A stretch of 64,000 nucleotides of DNA, taken from NCBI GenBank assembly GCA_947365965.1, contig CANAZG010000001.1, positions 1-64,000 on the forward strand. The letters are read 5' to 3'. Every line of letters starts with the position of its first letter. Within the stretch, counting starts at the first letter, position 1. This stretch comes from an uncultured Clostridia bacterium. Its GTDB lineage: Bacteria; Bacillota; Clostridia; Oscillospirales; Oscillospiraceae. Below the pieces are notes generated by a model, which was not told the origin of the DNA, ran no database searches, and saw nothing but the letters and a program-made list of their open reading frames with translations. Below are positions 46,004 through 54,331 of this stretch, piece by piece. The position numbers and the translations under genes were made by a program.

Positions 46004-46579
46004 TCACCTCTTTTTATGGCTGGAAAACACGTGCAGAATCCGGCCCACCGTCTGGAGAACCGCCGTGCTCTTGTTGATGGCGAACATCTTTCCCACGGCC
46101 TTCCCGCCGATGGTCAGCCCGGAGACCAGGGCTGTCACGGCCAGGGAGATGACCACGGACCGGATGGACAGGGCCTGCTGCAAGCGGGTGACGATAATGG
46201 CCGCGGTGGAACCGGAGATAATGCCGCAGATATCCCCCACCACATCGTTGCAGAAGCTGGAGACCTTGTTGGCCTTCCGGATGAGGCCCAGGGCCTCCCG
46301 GGCTCCGGGTGTGCGGTGGGCGGCCATGGAGTGGAAGGGCCGCTCGTCCGCCGCCGTCACTGCCACGCCGATGATGTCAAATACGATGCCCAGCAGGATA
46401 AAGCAGGCCAGCACCACAAAGGCCAGCGCCATGCCCGCCCCGTCCAGGGCCTCCTCTGAGGCGAGGCTCAGCACCGCCGAGAGGACCACGGACAGGAAAA
46501 ACACCTGTATGGCCCAGCGGAACCGCCCCTCCCCTTTTCCTTTTTTCTCCTGCTTCTTTTTACTGTCGCCTGTGTCCAA
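46004..46579 (-). CDS. oapA: OapA-like membrane protein (OLE RNA-associated protein A)
   Basis: 191 aa from a TTG at 46579 (AGGAG 8 nt upstream; upstream in-frame ATG lies within the lipoprotein gene and has no support). Basic N-terminus (KKKQEKKGKGEG), four hydrophobic segments (about 20-42, 48-72, 112-130, 140-160), and the conserved stretch FDIIGVAVTAADERPFHSMA followed by GAREALGLIRKANKVSSFCN. From memory this is the OapA signature, and the position immediately upstream of dxs is where oapA lies in Clostridia. OapA anchors OLE RNA to the membrane and resembles Mg2+-transporter-type proteins. Identification is by recall, not by a search. Confidence 0.78.
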   Translation of the reverse strand: MDTGDSKKKQEKKGKGEGRFRWAIQVFFLSVVLSAVLSLASEEALDGAGMALAFVVLACFILLGIVFDIIGVAVTAADERPFHSMAAHRTPGAREALGLIRKANKVSSFCNDVVGDICGIISGSTAAIIVTRLQQALSIRSVVISLAVTALVSGLTIGGKAVGKMFAINKSTAVLQTVGRILHVFSSHKKR

Positions 46580-46635
46580 GCTCTCTTCTCCTGCCTTTCT
46601 TTTATGTTCTCTTAGTGTATGCGGATGAACTCCGC

Positions 46636-49275
46636 CTACTGCTGTTCTCCTACGTAGATGGCCGCCCGGCTCTGGATCAGGGCCGCCGCCTCGTCCAGGC
46701 TCTTGTCCCCGGCGAAGTATGCCTCCGCCGGCTCCCGGATGATCTGATAGAGGTCCCACGTGCTGTCGGTATATACATGGTCAATGGCGTTGTAGAGCTT
46801 CCAGAAGTTCTCCATCTGTGGCTCCGTGGGGGCCAGCGCAATGACCACCATGGCGGCTTTCATCTGCTCAGCAGGCCCCCCGTCCAAGGGATCGCGTACA
46901 ATCTGTCCCTCCACAGGCAGGGAAAACACGTCCTTGGGCTCCTGGATCCGCTGGCCGTCCTTGTCCAGAACGTACTCCCCGCTCTTGTTCACCAGCCACT
47001 GGGGGGCCATGTCCTGCTCAAAGTCCGCCCGGTTCACCGGGAAGCCCGGCGAGTAGGAGTGGTCTGTCACGCCCACGCCATCTCTGCGCAGGGAGCCTCC
47101 GGGCAGAAGGGACTGGCGGATATAGGCCCAGGCCCCCTCCTTATGCCGGCAGGCTGCGGACATGGACAGCGTGTCACAGAGGGTAAAGGAGCTGCCCGCG
47201 CCTCCTTGGGTAGGAAAGCCTACATAGGCGGCGTAACCGCCCCCCTCCAGGGTCCCTGTTGGCGCGCCGGCCCAATTATTACTCGGGCTCTGGCCGCTCC
47301 TGAAATACTCCAGCCACGACAGCGCATCACAGGTGACTGCATCCTTCTCCCGCCAGTTCCCGTTCTCGTCAATCAGGGTGCCATAGACATGGTTCTCGCT
47401 GAGATACGCCTCGTAGTCCGTCAGCGCCTCCGGCCCCGCGCACCTGGCCTCACAGGAGAGGAAGCTGTTCATATAAACCATTGTGGTATCCCACAGCAGC
47501 ATCCGCCGCTCCCGGAGGGACGCGCCGTCGCTGGTGGCAAAATCCGCCTCCTGGGGCAGACGGGCGCACAGCTCCAGCAGAGCCTTGAACGCCTCCGTAT
47601 CAAAGGCGCAGGTCCCGGCCTCCCAGTCCACATACCGGTCCAGGTCCTCGGCTATGAGCTTCTGGAGCAGGTCCCCGGAGGCCACGTAGCCGTTGAAAAG
47701 GCTGGCCCCCGGCTCCAGAGTCTCATAGGCCGCCAGCAGCTCCTCCAGGGTCCAGCTGTTCCTGTCCCCCACCACGCTGGAGAGACCGTAGGCCGTATTG
47801 ATGACAAAGGACCCGCAGACTGTGTACAGCGTGCCGTCTGTGGAGGCGCAGTCCAGCACGTGCTCCATCACCGCCTCCCGGCCCAGCGCCGGGTCCCCCT
47901 CAATCCAGGGCCACAGGTCCTCAAAGGCCCCCTCCCGGGCGTACTGGTCCAGGGGCAGGCTCTGGTCCCAGATATCCGGACCGTTTCCCGCGGCCACGTC
48001 CGCATAGAGCCGCTTTCTGGCGGCGGCCTCCTGCTCCTCGCTCAGCTGCCAGGGCAAAACGCCCTCGCAGTAGTCCCGGAGCTCAATATGGTACTCCTCG
48101 CTGCGCTGGTTGAACTGATTGATTCGGAACACCACGCCATCTCCGAGGCCCATTGCGCCGTAGACCAGCTGGATCTTGTCCGGCAGCTTGTCCGTGGGGG
48201 ACAGGAGCCGCAGCCGGAGGCGGCCCTCGTCGATATACGCTGTGCTGCTGTCCTCATAGGACATGGTCAAAGCGGCCAGCCGCCCCGCCTCCAGGGGGGC
48301 GAAGCACATGATGCCGCTGTCCAGCCTGCCGGCGGACAGCTCCAGCAGCTCCCGGCCCTCCAGCCCCTCCGGCTCCCAGGCCCACAGCGTATCACGGTCC
48401 TTGTAGTAGAACAGGAACCCTCCGCTGCCGGGGTAGATCTGCGTTACCCTGCCGGGCATCTCCCAGCGCTCCTTACCCCAGCCCTTGGCGGCGGGGTCCA
48501 GGGTCCGCACCTCACGCTTTCCGCCGGACTGGACGGTGAGAGCCGCCACGGTTCCGTCCGGCAGAAGAGCCAGGGACGTCCCGGCGGAGCCCATGACGCC
48601 GGCATAGGGCAGGGTGGCCTCCTGGGTGAAGAGGACCTGTCCCCTGCTGTCCAGGACGGTAACGCCGCTGTTGTCGGCCAGATAGATCCGCCCCTTCCCG
48701 TCCACCGCAAAGGCGGTGGACACATAGGGCTGCTGCTTCTCCAGCTCCTGGACAGCGGCGGAAAAGTCCACCACAGCCAGCTCCCTGCCGGTGGCGCTGT
48801 CCAGCTGCCGGACCTGGTAGAAGAGGTCCTGTCCTGTAAAGTATTTTCCCTTTGCTTCCCGCTCCTCGTCAAAGTCCTCCGGCAGATCGAAGTGGGATAT
48901 GCTCCAGGCCTCCCACAGCCACAGCGTCCCGTCCGAGCCCAGCACCGGGCCCAGGAAAGTATATCCGGAGCCCTCCGGCATGGCCGGGGACTGGTACTGC
49001 TCCAGGGGCTCCGCCGTCCCCTCCGACAGGGAAGCGCGGCACAGCTGGAAGTCCCGCGCCCCCTCTGCCCGCGTCTCGGTCAGGTAGTAGATGCTCTCCC
49101 CGTCGGTGCAGGAGCCGTTGAGGGCGCAGGTCTCCACAGGCAGGGCCACGTCCTCAGACAGATAGGCCGGGGCCGTCTGCCAGTTGATCTTGTGGACGGT
49201 TTTCTTTTCCCCGCAGGCTGCCAGACAGAGGCAAGCCAGCAGAGTGAGAAGCGTCAGCTTTCCCCATTTCTTCAT
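46636..49275 (-). CDS. Large lipoprotein, propeller-like N-terminus and solute-binding-type C-terminus (paralog 1)
   Basis: 879 aa. Lipoprotein signal peptide with lipobox LCLAAC. Residues about 40-400 are blade-like repeats (LGSDGTLWLWE, VDGKGRIYLADNSGVTVLDSRG, LLPDGTVAALTVQSGG) suggesting a beta-propeller; the C-terminal half resembles family-1 extracellular solute-binding proteins (GNGPDIWDQ, SLFNGYVASGDLLQKLI). It ends AYFAGDKSLDEAAALIQSRA, nearly the same as its neighbour. No ABC permease or ATPase genes are adjacent. Ligand unknown. Confidence 0.82.
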   Translation of the reverse strand: MKKWGKLTLLTLLACLCLAACGEKKTVHKINWQTAPAYLSEDVALPVETCALNGSCTDGESIYYLTETRAEGARDFQLCRASLSEGTAEPLEQYQSPAMPEGSGYTFLGPVLGSDGTLWLWEAWSISHFDLPEDFDEEREAKGKYFTGQDLFYQVRQLDSATGRELAVVDFSAAVQELEKQQPYVSTAFAVDGKGRIYLADNSGVTVLDSRGQVLFTQEATLPYAGVMGSAGTSLALLPDGTVAALTVQSGGKREVRTLDPAAKGWGKERWEMPGRVTQIYPGSGGFLFYYKDRDTLWAWEPEGLEGRELLELSAGRLDSGIMCFAPLEAGRLAALTMSYEDSSTAYIDEGRLRLRLLSPTDKLPDKIQLVYGAMGLGDGVVFRINQFNQRSEEYHIELRDYCEGVLPWQLSEEQEAAARKRLYADVAAGNGPDIWDQSLPLDQYAREGAFEDLWPWIEGDPALGREAVMEHVLDCASTDGTLYTVCGSFVINTAYGLSSVVGDRNSWTLEELLAAYETLEPGASLFNGYVASGDLLQKLIAEDLDRYVDWEAGTCAFDTEAFKALLELCARLPQEADFATSDGASLRERRMLLWDTTMVYMNSFLSCEARCAGPEALTDYEAYLSENHVYGTLIDENGNWREKDAVTCDALSWLEYFRSGQSPSNNWAGAPTGTLEGGGYAAYVGFPTQGGAGSSFTLCDTLSMSAACRHKEGAWAYIRQSLLPGGSLRRDGVGVTDHSYSPGFPVNRADFEQDMAPQWLVNKSGEYVLDKDGQRIQEPKDVFSLPVEGQIVRDPLDGGPAEQMKAAMVVIALAPTEPQMENFWKLYNAIDHVYTDSTWDLYQIIREPAEAYFAGDKSLDEAAALIQSRAAIYVGEQQ

Positions 49276-49351
49276 CCCAATACCTTCCTTTCCGCCGATG
49301 CTTGTTGACGCGACGTATATATATAGGGCGCAGAGCCCGCGCTCCCTCCTT

Positions 49352-51580
49352 CTACCTCTGCTCGTTGACGTATATCTCCCCGCGGCGCTGGATCAGCTCC
49401 GCCGCCTCGTCCAGGCTCTTGTCCCCGGCGAAGTAGGCTCCCGCCGCCGAGATCACGATCCCATTCAGGTCCCGATTCTCTCGGTAGGACAGATCAACGG
49501 CGTTGTAAAGGGCCATGATCTGATCGTACTCCGCCTGGGTGACTGCATAGCGCTTATAGCCCAGCTCCACGCCGTCCACCTCACCGAAGCTCTCGCCGCG
49601 GGTGGAGATCTCCCTGCCGCTGCTGTCCACCCGCTCCGGCGTCATGGCCGCCTCCGCTGTGCGCTGGAAGTCCGCCCTGTTGGTGGGGAAATAGGGGACA
49701 GATGGGGACACGTCCCCATCCCTCCGGGGCAGCAGCAGCTCCCGCAGGAAGGCCCAGGCCCCGTCCTTGTGGGCGCAGCCGCTGGACATGGCCAGACTGT
49801 TTGTCAAAAACAGGGCGCTGCCCACCTCCCCCCAGGGGTTTGGACAGCCCACAAAGGTCACTGGCCCGCCCAGAAGGTAGGACTTCTCCTGCACGTCGTA
49901 GAAATCGGTGATCTGCCACTCGCAGAGCATCTGACGGCCGCTGACCAGGGCCGCCGCGTCGCCGCCCTCCGGGCTCTGGTCCGGCAGGCCGGCGCAGAAG
50001 GCCAGCAGGTCCTTGAATTCCTGGCTCTCAAAGGCGCAGGTCCCGGCCTCCCAGTCCACAAAGCGCTCCCCGTACAGGCTGAGGAGCAGTCTGAGCATAT
50101 TTTCCTTGGAGCCGTAGATGGACAGGGGCACACAGCCCTCGGGCATGGACTCCAGGGCGGCCCACAGCTCCTCCCCGGTCCAGGTCATCTCTCCCCCCAC
50201 CACCTCCGCAGCCCCGGTGAAGGTCATGATGCGAAACTCGCTGCCGATCTGATAGAGCTTTCCGTCCCGCTCATAGGCCTGAAACACTCGCTCCATCAGA
50301 TCTCCCCGGTTGATCTCCGGGTCCGCGTCAATATAGGGCCACAGGTCCTCCAGCAGCCCGGCGGTCTCCCAGTAGTCCGCCCCCAGCTGGCCTATGTTGA
50401 CAATGTCCGGCCCCTTGCCCGCCAGCACCTCCGTCACCAGCCGGGTCCGGCCGGCAGCCCGGTCCTGGCCCTGGGCGTAGTCCGTTGCCTCTATATAGTA
50501 GTCCGGATTGGTCCGGTTAAACGCCAGAATAGCCGTGCGCTCGGAGCTCACCATGTCCATGGTTCCGTAGGTCAGCTTCTGCCGCTCCGGCAGGGCCCCG
50601 GCCTCCACAGGGGTGAGCAGAAAGAAGCCGGCCCCGGTCCCGCTGTGGACGCTCATGACCGCCGCCACGCGCCCGTCCGGCAGAACGGCGAGACTGCGCA
50701 CCTGGGTGCCGTCCACGCTGGCGGCCATCCAGTCCAGGACCTGCTCCTCCGCCCCCTGCCGATAGGCGTACAGGCTCTCGCCCTTCAGGTAGTAAAACAG
50801 CGCCTCCCCGCTCCCGTCGTACACGGAATCGCGGTGCGTGCGCGCAGGCAGGGGATAGGTCTCCCCCCAGTCCTGGGCCGCCTTGTCCACCACCTGCAGG
50901 CAGGGCCGGGCACCGCCGGACACGTCCCGGGTCTGGCCCAGGGCCCCCACCCGGCCGTCGCCCAGGCGGATGAGCTTGGTGTCGAACACATCCGTGTCCA
51001 GGGGCAGGGTGAAGCGGATCTCCCCCTCCCGGTCCAGCAGGGCAAAGCACCTGTCGGTGACAGCGCAGATATCCCCGTCATCGTCCTGGAGCATGTCATA
51101 GACAGAGGAGGCCTCCAGCTTCCTGGCCAGCCCCGGGGCAGAGAAGCGGAACAGCTCCGCCCCCTCCCCGTCCAGCCGGCGGAGCACATACGTGTCGATC
51201 ACTTCGGGCCCGGTCACATGCTCCACCACCCAGAGAGCGCCGTCCTCGCCGGCCCGGATGCTGCTCAGGAAGGTGGCGGCGGGCTGTTCGCCAGCCTCGG
51301 CCGGCGCGTAGGCGGGCAGGGCCTGGGCCTCGCCCCCCTCCAGGGGGAAGCGCAGGATGCTCCTCCCCCAGCTGTCCGCCACATAGACTCCGCCGCCGGA
51401 CACGCAGGAGTAGAAAAAGCCGTCCGTTTGTCCCGGGAAGGGGGTCCACGCCGCAGTGTAGGCCGCCGCGCCCAGGGGCGCCCCGGAGGGGGGCTCGCTC
51501 TCCTTTGGCGCGTTTCCGCAGGCCGCCGGACAAAGGCAGGCCAGCAGGACCAAAAGCGTCAGCATTCCTCGTTTTTTCAT
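49352..51580 (-). CDS. Large lipoprotein, propeller-like N-terminus and solute-binding-type C-terminus (paralog 2)
   Basis: 742 aa from the ATG at 51580 (AGGGAGGG upstream). Lipobox LCPAAC, blade-like segments (IRAGEDGALWVVEHV, VLPDGRVAAVMSVHSG), and a solute-binding-like second half (AGKGPDIVNIGQLGADYW, MLCEWQITDFYDVQEKSYL). The ends match paralog 1 (signal peptide MKK...LTLL.LLACLC.AACG; C-terminus AYFAGDKSLDEAAELIQ), so the pair arose by tandem duplication, but the middles have diverged. It starts 32 nt after the terminator of the large RNA. Confidence 0.82.
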   Translation of the reverse strand: MKKRGMLTLLVLLACLCPAACGNAPKESEPPSGAPLGAAAYTAAWTPFPGQTDGFFYSCVSGGGVYVADSWGRSILRFPLEGGEAQALPAYAPAEAGEQPAATFLSSIRAGEDGALWVVEHVTGPEVIDTYVLRRLDGEGAELFRFSAPGLARKLEASSVYDMLQDDDGDICAVTDRCFALLDREGEIRFTLPLDTDVFDTKLIRLGDGRVGALGQTRDVSGGARPCLQVVDKAAQDWGETYPLPARTHRDSVYDGSGEALFYYLKGESLYAYRQGAEEQVLDWMAASVDGTQVRSLAVLPDGRVAAVMSVHSGTGAGFFLLTPVEAGALPERQKLTYGTMDMVSSERTAILAFNRTNPDYYIEATDYAQGQDRAAGRTRLVTEVLAGKGPDIVNIGQLGADYWETAGLLEDLWPYIDADPEINRGDLMERVFQAYERDGKLYQIGSEFRIMTFTGAAEVVGGEMTWTGEELWAALESMPEGCVPLSIYGSKENMLRLLLSLYGERFVDWEAGTCAFESQEFKDLLAFCAGLPDQSPEGGDAAALVSGRQMLCEWQITDFYDVQEKSYLLGGPVTFVGCPNPWGEVGSALFLTNSLAMSSGCAHKDGAWAFLRELLLPRRDGDVSPSVPYFPTNRADFQRTAEAAMTPERVDSSGREISTRGESFGEVDGVELGYKRYAVTQAEYDQIMALYNAVDLSYRENRDLNGIVISAAGAYFAGDKSLDEAAELIQRRGEIYVNEQR

Positions 51581-51611
51581 GGCAAAGCCCTCCCTGAAAT
51601 CCCCCAAACAT

Positions 51612-52319
51612 GCAAAATATCCGTCCCAATATTTCAGGGACGGATATTGGTCCGCTGCCGAAAAAGCTAAACGCCGGCAGCAGGCAGGGTAAATCTTACG
51701 GCTTAGGTACGGGTTGGATTTCCCCGGAACATACCTCTCGTTGCCGATCAGGCGGTTTCCCTTTCAATGCTCCGGCGCGGCGTTGCCCACCGCGCTACCC
51801 GACTGCCACTTAGTCCGCACTGCAATCCCCCGTCTGCCCAATGACGACAGCCTAGGTGTTTTCCACCGCAGTCAAACCGCTTCTTAGCCTCTTTTGCAGG
51901 CAGGGTTTCAAGGAGCAATCGCAGTCCTCTCCCTGGCCGGGGAGCAGACTGGGTGTTCTCCTATCCGCCATGCCCACGCAAGGCAGGCTACATCTGCACA
52001 CAGCGTTCACGGCTCCAGGCCGGGTAGCACCGCAATACAGGTTTCTACCCTGAGTCGTACACAGGTCGAGGTACCACAAAGGGAGTACGCCCATGCACAA
52101 AAACAGGTCTCCACGCCCGCAGGGTCGGCTTCCCCATGCCATTGGGGAACGCCCTACGGCCGCAAGCGCAGGGGAGTCCCGCGCTTTCCACCCAGCACCC
52201 ACCCCAAACTGGGCGTAAGAAGCAGGCACCAGGGGTTTCACAGCTATGCCCTTTGAAGGATTTTTAGGCCCTTCTTCGGAAGCGGCAGATCTGACTAGGA
52301 TACTGCGCCGTCGTTTAGC
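51612..52319 (-). ncRNA. Large structured noncoding RNA (about 700 nt), candidate OLE RNA
   Basis: No plausible coding sequence exists in this interval, yet it has a consensus promoter at one end and a strong terminator hairpin at the other. The 5' end GCTAAACG pairs with CGTTTAGC near the 3' end (51666-51673), closing the molecule. Inside are many local hairpins, for example TTCCCCAATGGCATGGGGAA, AGCGCGGG...CCCTGCGCTT, CTACCC...GGGTAG and GCGCGGTGGGCAACGCCGCGC-type stems. Size and ornate architecture fit OLE, GOLLD or ROOL. The oapA-like gene on the same strand 5 kb downstream favours OLE (Rfam RF01071); OLE is about 610 nt on average. The class is inference; the existence of a transcript unit is well supported. 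Confidence 0.7.
51616..51648 (-). terminator. Terminator of the large noncoding RNA
   Basis: Perfect 12-bp stem AATATCCGTCCC / GGGACGGATATT with a 9-nt loop, followed on the minus strand by TTGCATGTTT. The T-run is interrupted, so some read-through into the lipoprotein gene is possible. Confidence 0.75.
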
Positions 52320-52325
52320 GACTAC

Positions 52326-52354
52326 AGTATACCATATCTCTCCCGGATATTCAA
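52326..52354 (-). promoter_or_regulatory. Promoter of the large noncoding RNA
   Basis: On the minus strand: TTGAAT, 17-nt spacer, TATACT; predicted start about 52319, right at the 5' arm of the closing helix. Upstream is an AT-rich block with the palindrome ATGCAAAA..TTTTGCAT (about 52360-52380), a possible operator or UP-like element. Confidence 0.8.
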
Positions 52355-52433
52355 GGGAGTATGCAAAATTTTTTGCATATTGTACCTATAGGCGGATTTT
52401 TACTCAGAACCTGTCCCCGCCGTCTTCGTGGCC

Positions 52434-52859
52434 TCAGAAGTGCATCTCATACCAGTACCAGCTCTCCGTCAGCCGCTGGGTATAGGCCCAGTTGTCCCCC
52501 TCCGGCTCCTCCCAGCGCCAGCCGCTGCCGGAGGGCGTGTAGCGCATCTCCGCCGTCCCCATCAGGGGCAGGGGCACATCCTCCGGGGAGTAGTAGAATC
52601 CCCAGTAGCTGGTGGAGGACCCCAGGCCGGACGCGCCGGTCTCGAACTCCGCCATGCCCAGCTCCGGCCAATAGCTGACGGTCCAGCTGTTGTAGGTCCC
52701 GTCCGCCGTCAGCTCCGCCGCGAAGGCCTCCAGCGCCGCCCGGTTTCGCTGGATGTACCGGGCCGTGCGCTCCCTTCGGTCCCCCCGCGCCAGCAGCCCG
52801 GCGCACACAAGCAGCGCACACAGGAGCGCCGCCGCCCAGACCAGCTTTTTTCTTCTCAT
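52434..52859 (-). CDS. Hypothetical exported protein
   Basis: 141 aa with an N-terminal signal/anchor helix (KKLVWAAALLCALLVCAGLLA) and a tryptophan/tyrosine-rich remainder (NSWTVSYWPELGMAEFETG, WAYTQRLTESWYWYEM). The ATG at 52859 overlaps the preceding gene by 4 nt. I do not recognise the family. Probably part of the XRE-membrane protein unit upstream. Confidence 0.7.
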   Translation of the reverse strand: MRRKKLVWAAALLCALLVCAGLLARGDRRERTARYIQRNRAALEAFAAELTADGTYNSWTVSYWPELGMAEFETGASGLGSSTSYWGFYYSPEDVPLPLMGTAEMRYTPSGSGWRWEEPEGDNWAYTQRLTESWYWYEMHF

Positions 52860-53416
52860 CGCTCCGCTCCTCCCGTGTACTCCGAGACCACCTCCAGGGC
52901 CGTACCGCCCCGGACCAGGGGGCCACGGTAGGGGTAGTAGGCCATGCAGTAGTCCATCCACCCCTCGTCCGCCGCCACCACCTGCTGTCCGTCCCGGACC
53001 GTCACCAGCTCCGGCCCGGCTGTGACGGCGGTCAGCCACCGGCCCAGGACCAGGGCCCCCAGCAGGACCGCGCAGAAAGCGGCGCAGGCGATTCCCCGCC
53101 AGCGCCGCCGGTCCTCCTCCGGCCACGGCAGCTCCGGCAGGGCCCGGACCGCGGAGAACATGGCCCCCGCGCCGCCCAGGAAGAGGAGGCCGTACAGGGC
53201 CCGGAGCGTCCGGGACCGCCACGCCAGATCCAGCGCCGCCAGCGCTCCGCTCCCCAGGATGAGCAGGGCCAGGGCCGTCAGGAATAGGGCGGTCCAGGCT
53301 CTGAGGGCCCGCCGTCTTCCGCATTGGATCAGGCCCGCCGCCCACAGCCAGGCCATGATCGGCGCGGCCGCCGTCCCCAAAGCCAAGGCGGCCAGGGAGA
53401 GAATGGTCCCCGTCAC
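52856..53416 (-). CDS. Hypothetical membrane protein
   Basis: 186 aa from a GTG at 53416 that overlaps the stop of the XRE gene (GTGA). Four hydrophobic helices in the first 130 residues (about 3-25, 38-58, 70-90, 110-130), then a soluble tail with DEGWMDYCMAYYPYRGPLVRGG. No family recognised. Tight coupling to a small Cro/C1 regulator on one side and an exported protein on the other suggests a three-gene unit. Confidence 0.7.
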   Translation of the reverse strand: MTGTILSLAALALGTAAAPIMAWLWAAGLIQCGRRRALRAWTALFLTALALLILGSGALAALDLAWRSRTLRALYGLLFLGGAGAMFSAVRALPELPWPEEDRRRWRGIACAAFCAVLLGALVLGRWLTAVTAGPELVTVRDGQQVVAADEGWMDYCMAYYPYRGPLVRGGTALEVVSEYTGGAER

Positions 53417-53628
53417 TGCTCCCCCTCCTCCACATATTCCAGGATATCCCCGGGCTGGCAATCCAGGGCCTTGCAGATGGCCTCCAGCGTGGAAAACCGC
53501 ACCGCCCGGGCCTTGTTTGTCTTCAGCACCGACAGGTTGGCAATGGTCACGTCAACCCGCTCGGAGAGCTGGCTGAGGCTCATCTTCCGCCTGGCCAGCA
53601 TCACGTCCAGATTCACCACAATGGGCAT
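53413..53628 (-). CDS. Small XRE-family (Cro/C1, YozG-like) regulator
   Basis: 71 aa, a single helix-turn-helix: LDVMLARRKMSLSQLSERVDVTIANLSVLKTNKARAVRFSTLEAICKAL, ending GDILEYVEEG. Closely resembles YozG-type regulators that are typically paired with a DUF2975 membrane protein, which is exactly the gene upstream (78 nt away). Likely autoregulatory for this small membrane-protein operon. Confidence 0.88.
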   Translation of the reverse strand: MPIVVNLDVMLARRKMSLSQLSERVDVTIANLSVLKTNKARAVRFSTLEAICKALDCQPGDILEYVEEGEQ

Positions 53629-53706
53629 TGTGCATCACCGCCCTTTCTTCTTTTTGGGTGAGCAGAGGAGCCGCCAAGACGCCTCCACCGGCTGCGAATA
53701 CAGATG

Positions 53707-54177
53707 CTAAATCGTCAGATCGTTCTCCGCCTTCATGTCCGCCGCCTTCAGCACCAGATGGCTCAGCAGGAACGAGGCCACGGCAATGGCCACCCCCACC
53801 ACGCACACAGCCATCCCCAGCACCCACAGGGAGGACCCCGCCAGCAGCTCGATGGTCACCGTGCCAACGGCACAGTACCCTGTGTCCACCATGGCGCAGA
53901 GGCCGATGCCCCCAAGCCATCGGGCGTTTTTGTGACAGAAGGAGTTATCCCGCCCGATCTCCGTGCAGATCCGCCAGAACAGCGCCAGGGCGATCACAAT
54001 CGGCACAGCGCTGAGGCTCACCGCCACAATGCCCGGCGCCACCATCCAGTCCATGCCGTACATTTTTCCCGCCATCCAGATCCTGTTGGGGAAGATCTCC
54101 AGGTAGCACACCGCCGCCATGGCCGCCATAAATATAATGGTTCCCTTCAGGGCACGCACCAGTCCAAGCCGCTTCAT
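53707..54177 (-). CDS. DUF2975 domain membrane protein
   Basis: 156 aa with four membrane helices (about 10-28, 46-66, 86-112, 116-140) and the DUF2975 loop RICTEIGRDNSFCHKNARWL. Family function unknown; the constant association with a Cro/C1 regulator (here at 53413) is characteristic. Confidence 0.85.
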   Translation of the reverse strand: MKRLGLVRALKGTIIFMAAMAAVCYLEIFPNRIWMAGKMYGMDWMVAPGIVAVSLSAVPIVIALALFWRICTEIGRDNSFCHKNARWLGGIGLCAMVDTGYCAVGTVTIELLAGSSLWVLGMAVCVVGVAIAVASFLLSHLVLKAADMKAENDLTI

Positions 54178-54331
54178 CTCCCGCGCCTCCTCTCGGTTTC
54201 TGAGAGTATCTTATCAGAGAAAAACCTGTTTGTCAATATATTTTTATTGTTTTTCGATAAAATCAAAAGTGAAAGCAGGCGGCCCGCCGGCTGGACGCCG
54301 GACAGACCGCCCCGAATGGATCTCCCTATGC

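Noticed and set aside
51852-52256. ORFs of 65-129 aa within 51.85-52.26 kb on both strands
   Set aside because: No ribosome-binding site or recognisable protein; they overlap the hairpin-rich noncoding RNA, whose promoter, terminator and closing helix explain the interval better.
51612-52319. Group II intron, RNase P RNA or tmRNA as explanation of the large RNA
   Set aside because: I find no domain V-like AGC...hairpin with boundary signals, no GAGGAAAGTCC-type RNase P core, and no tRNA-like CCA end or tag frame; length and closing helix also differ.
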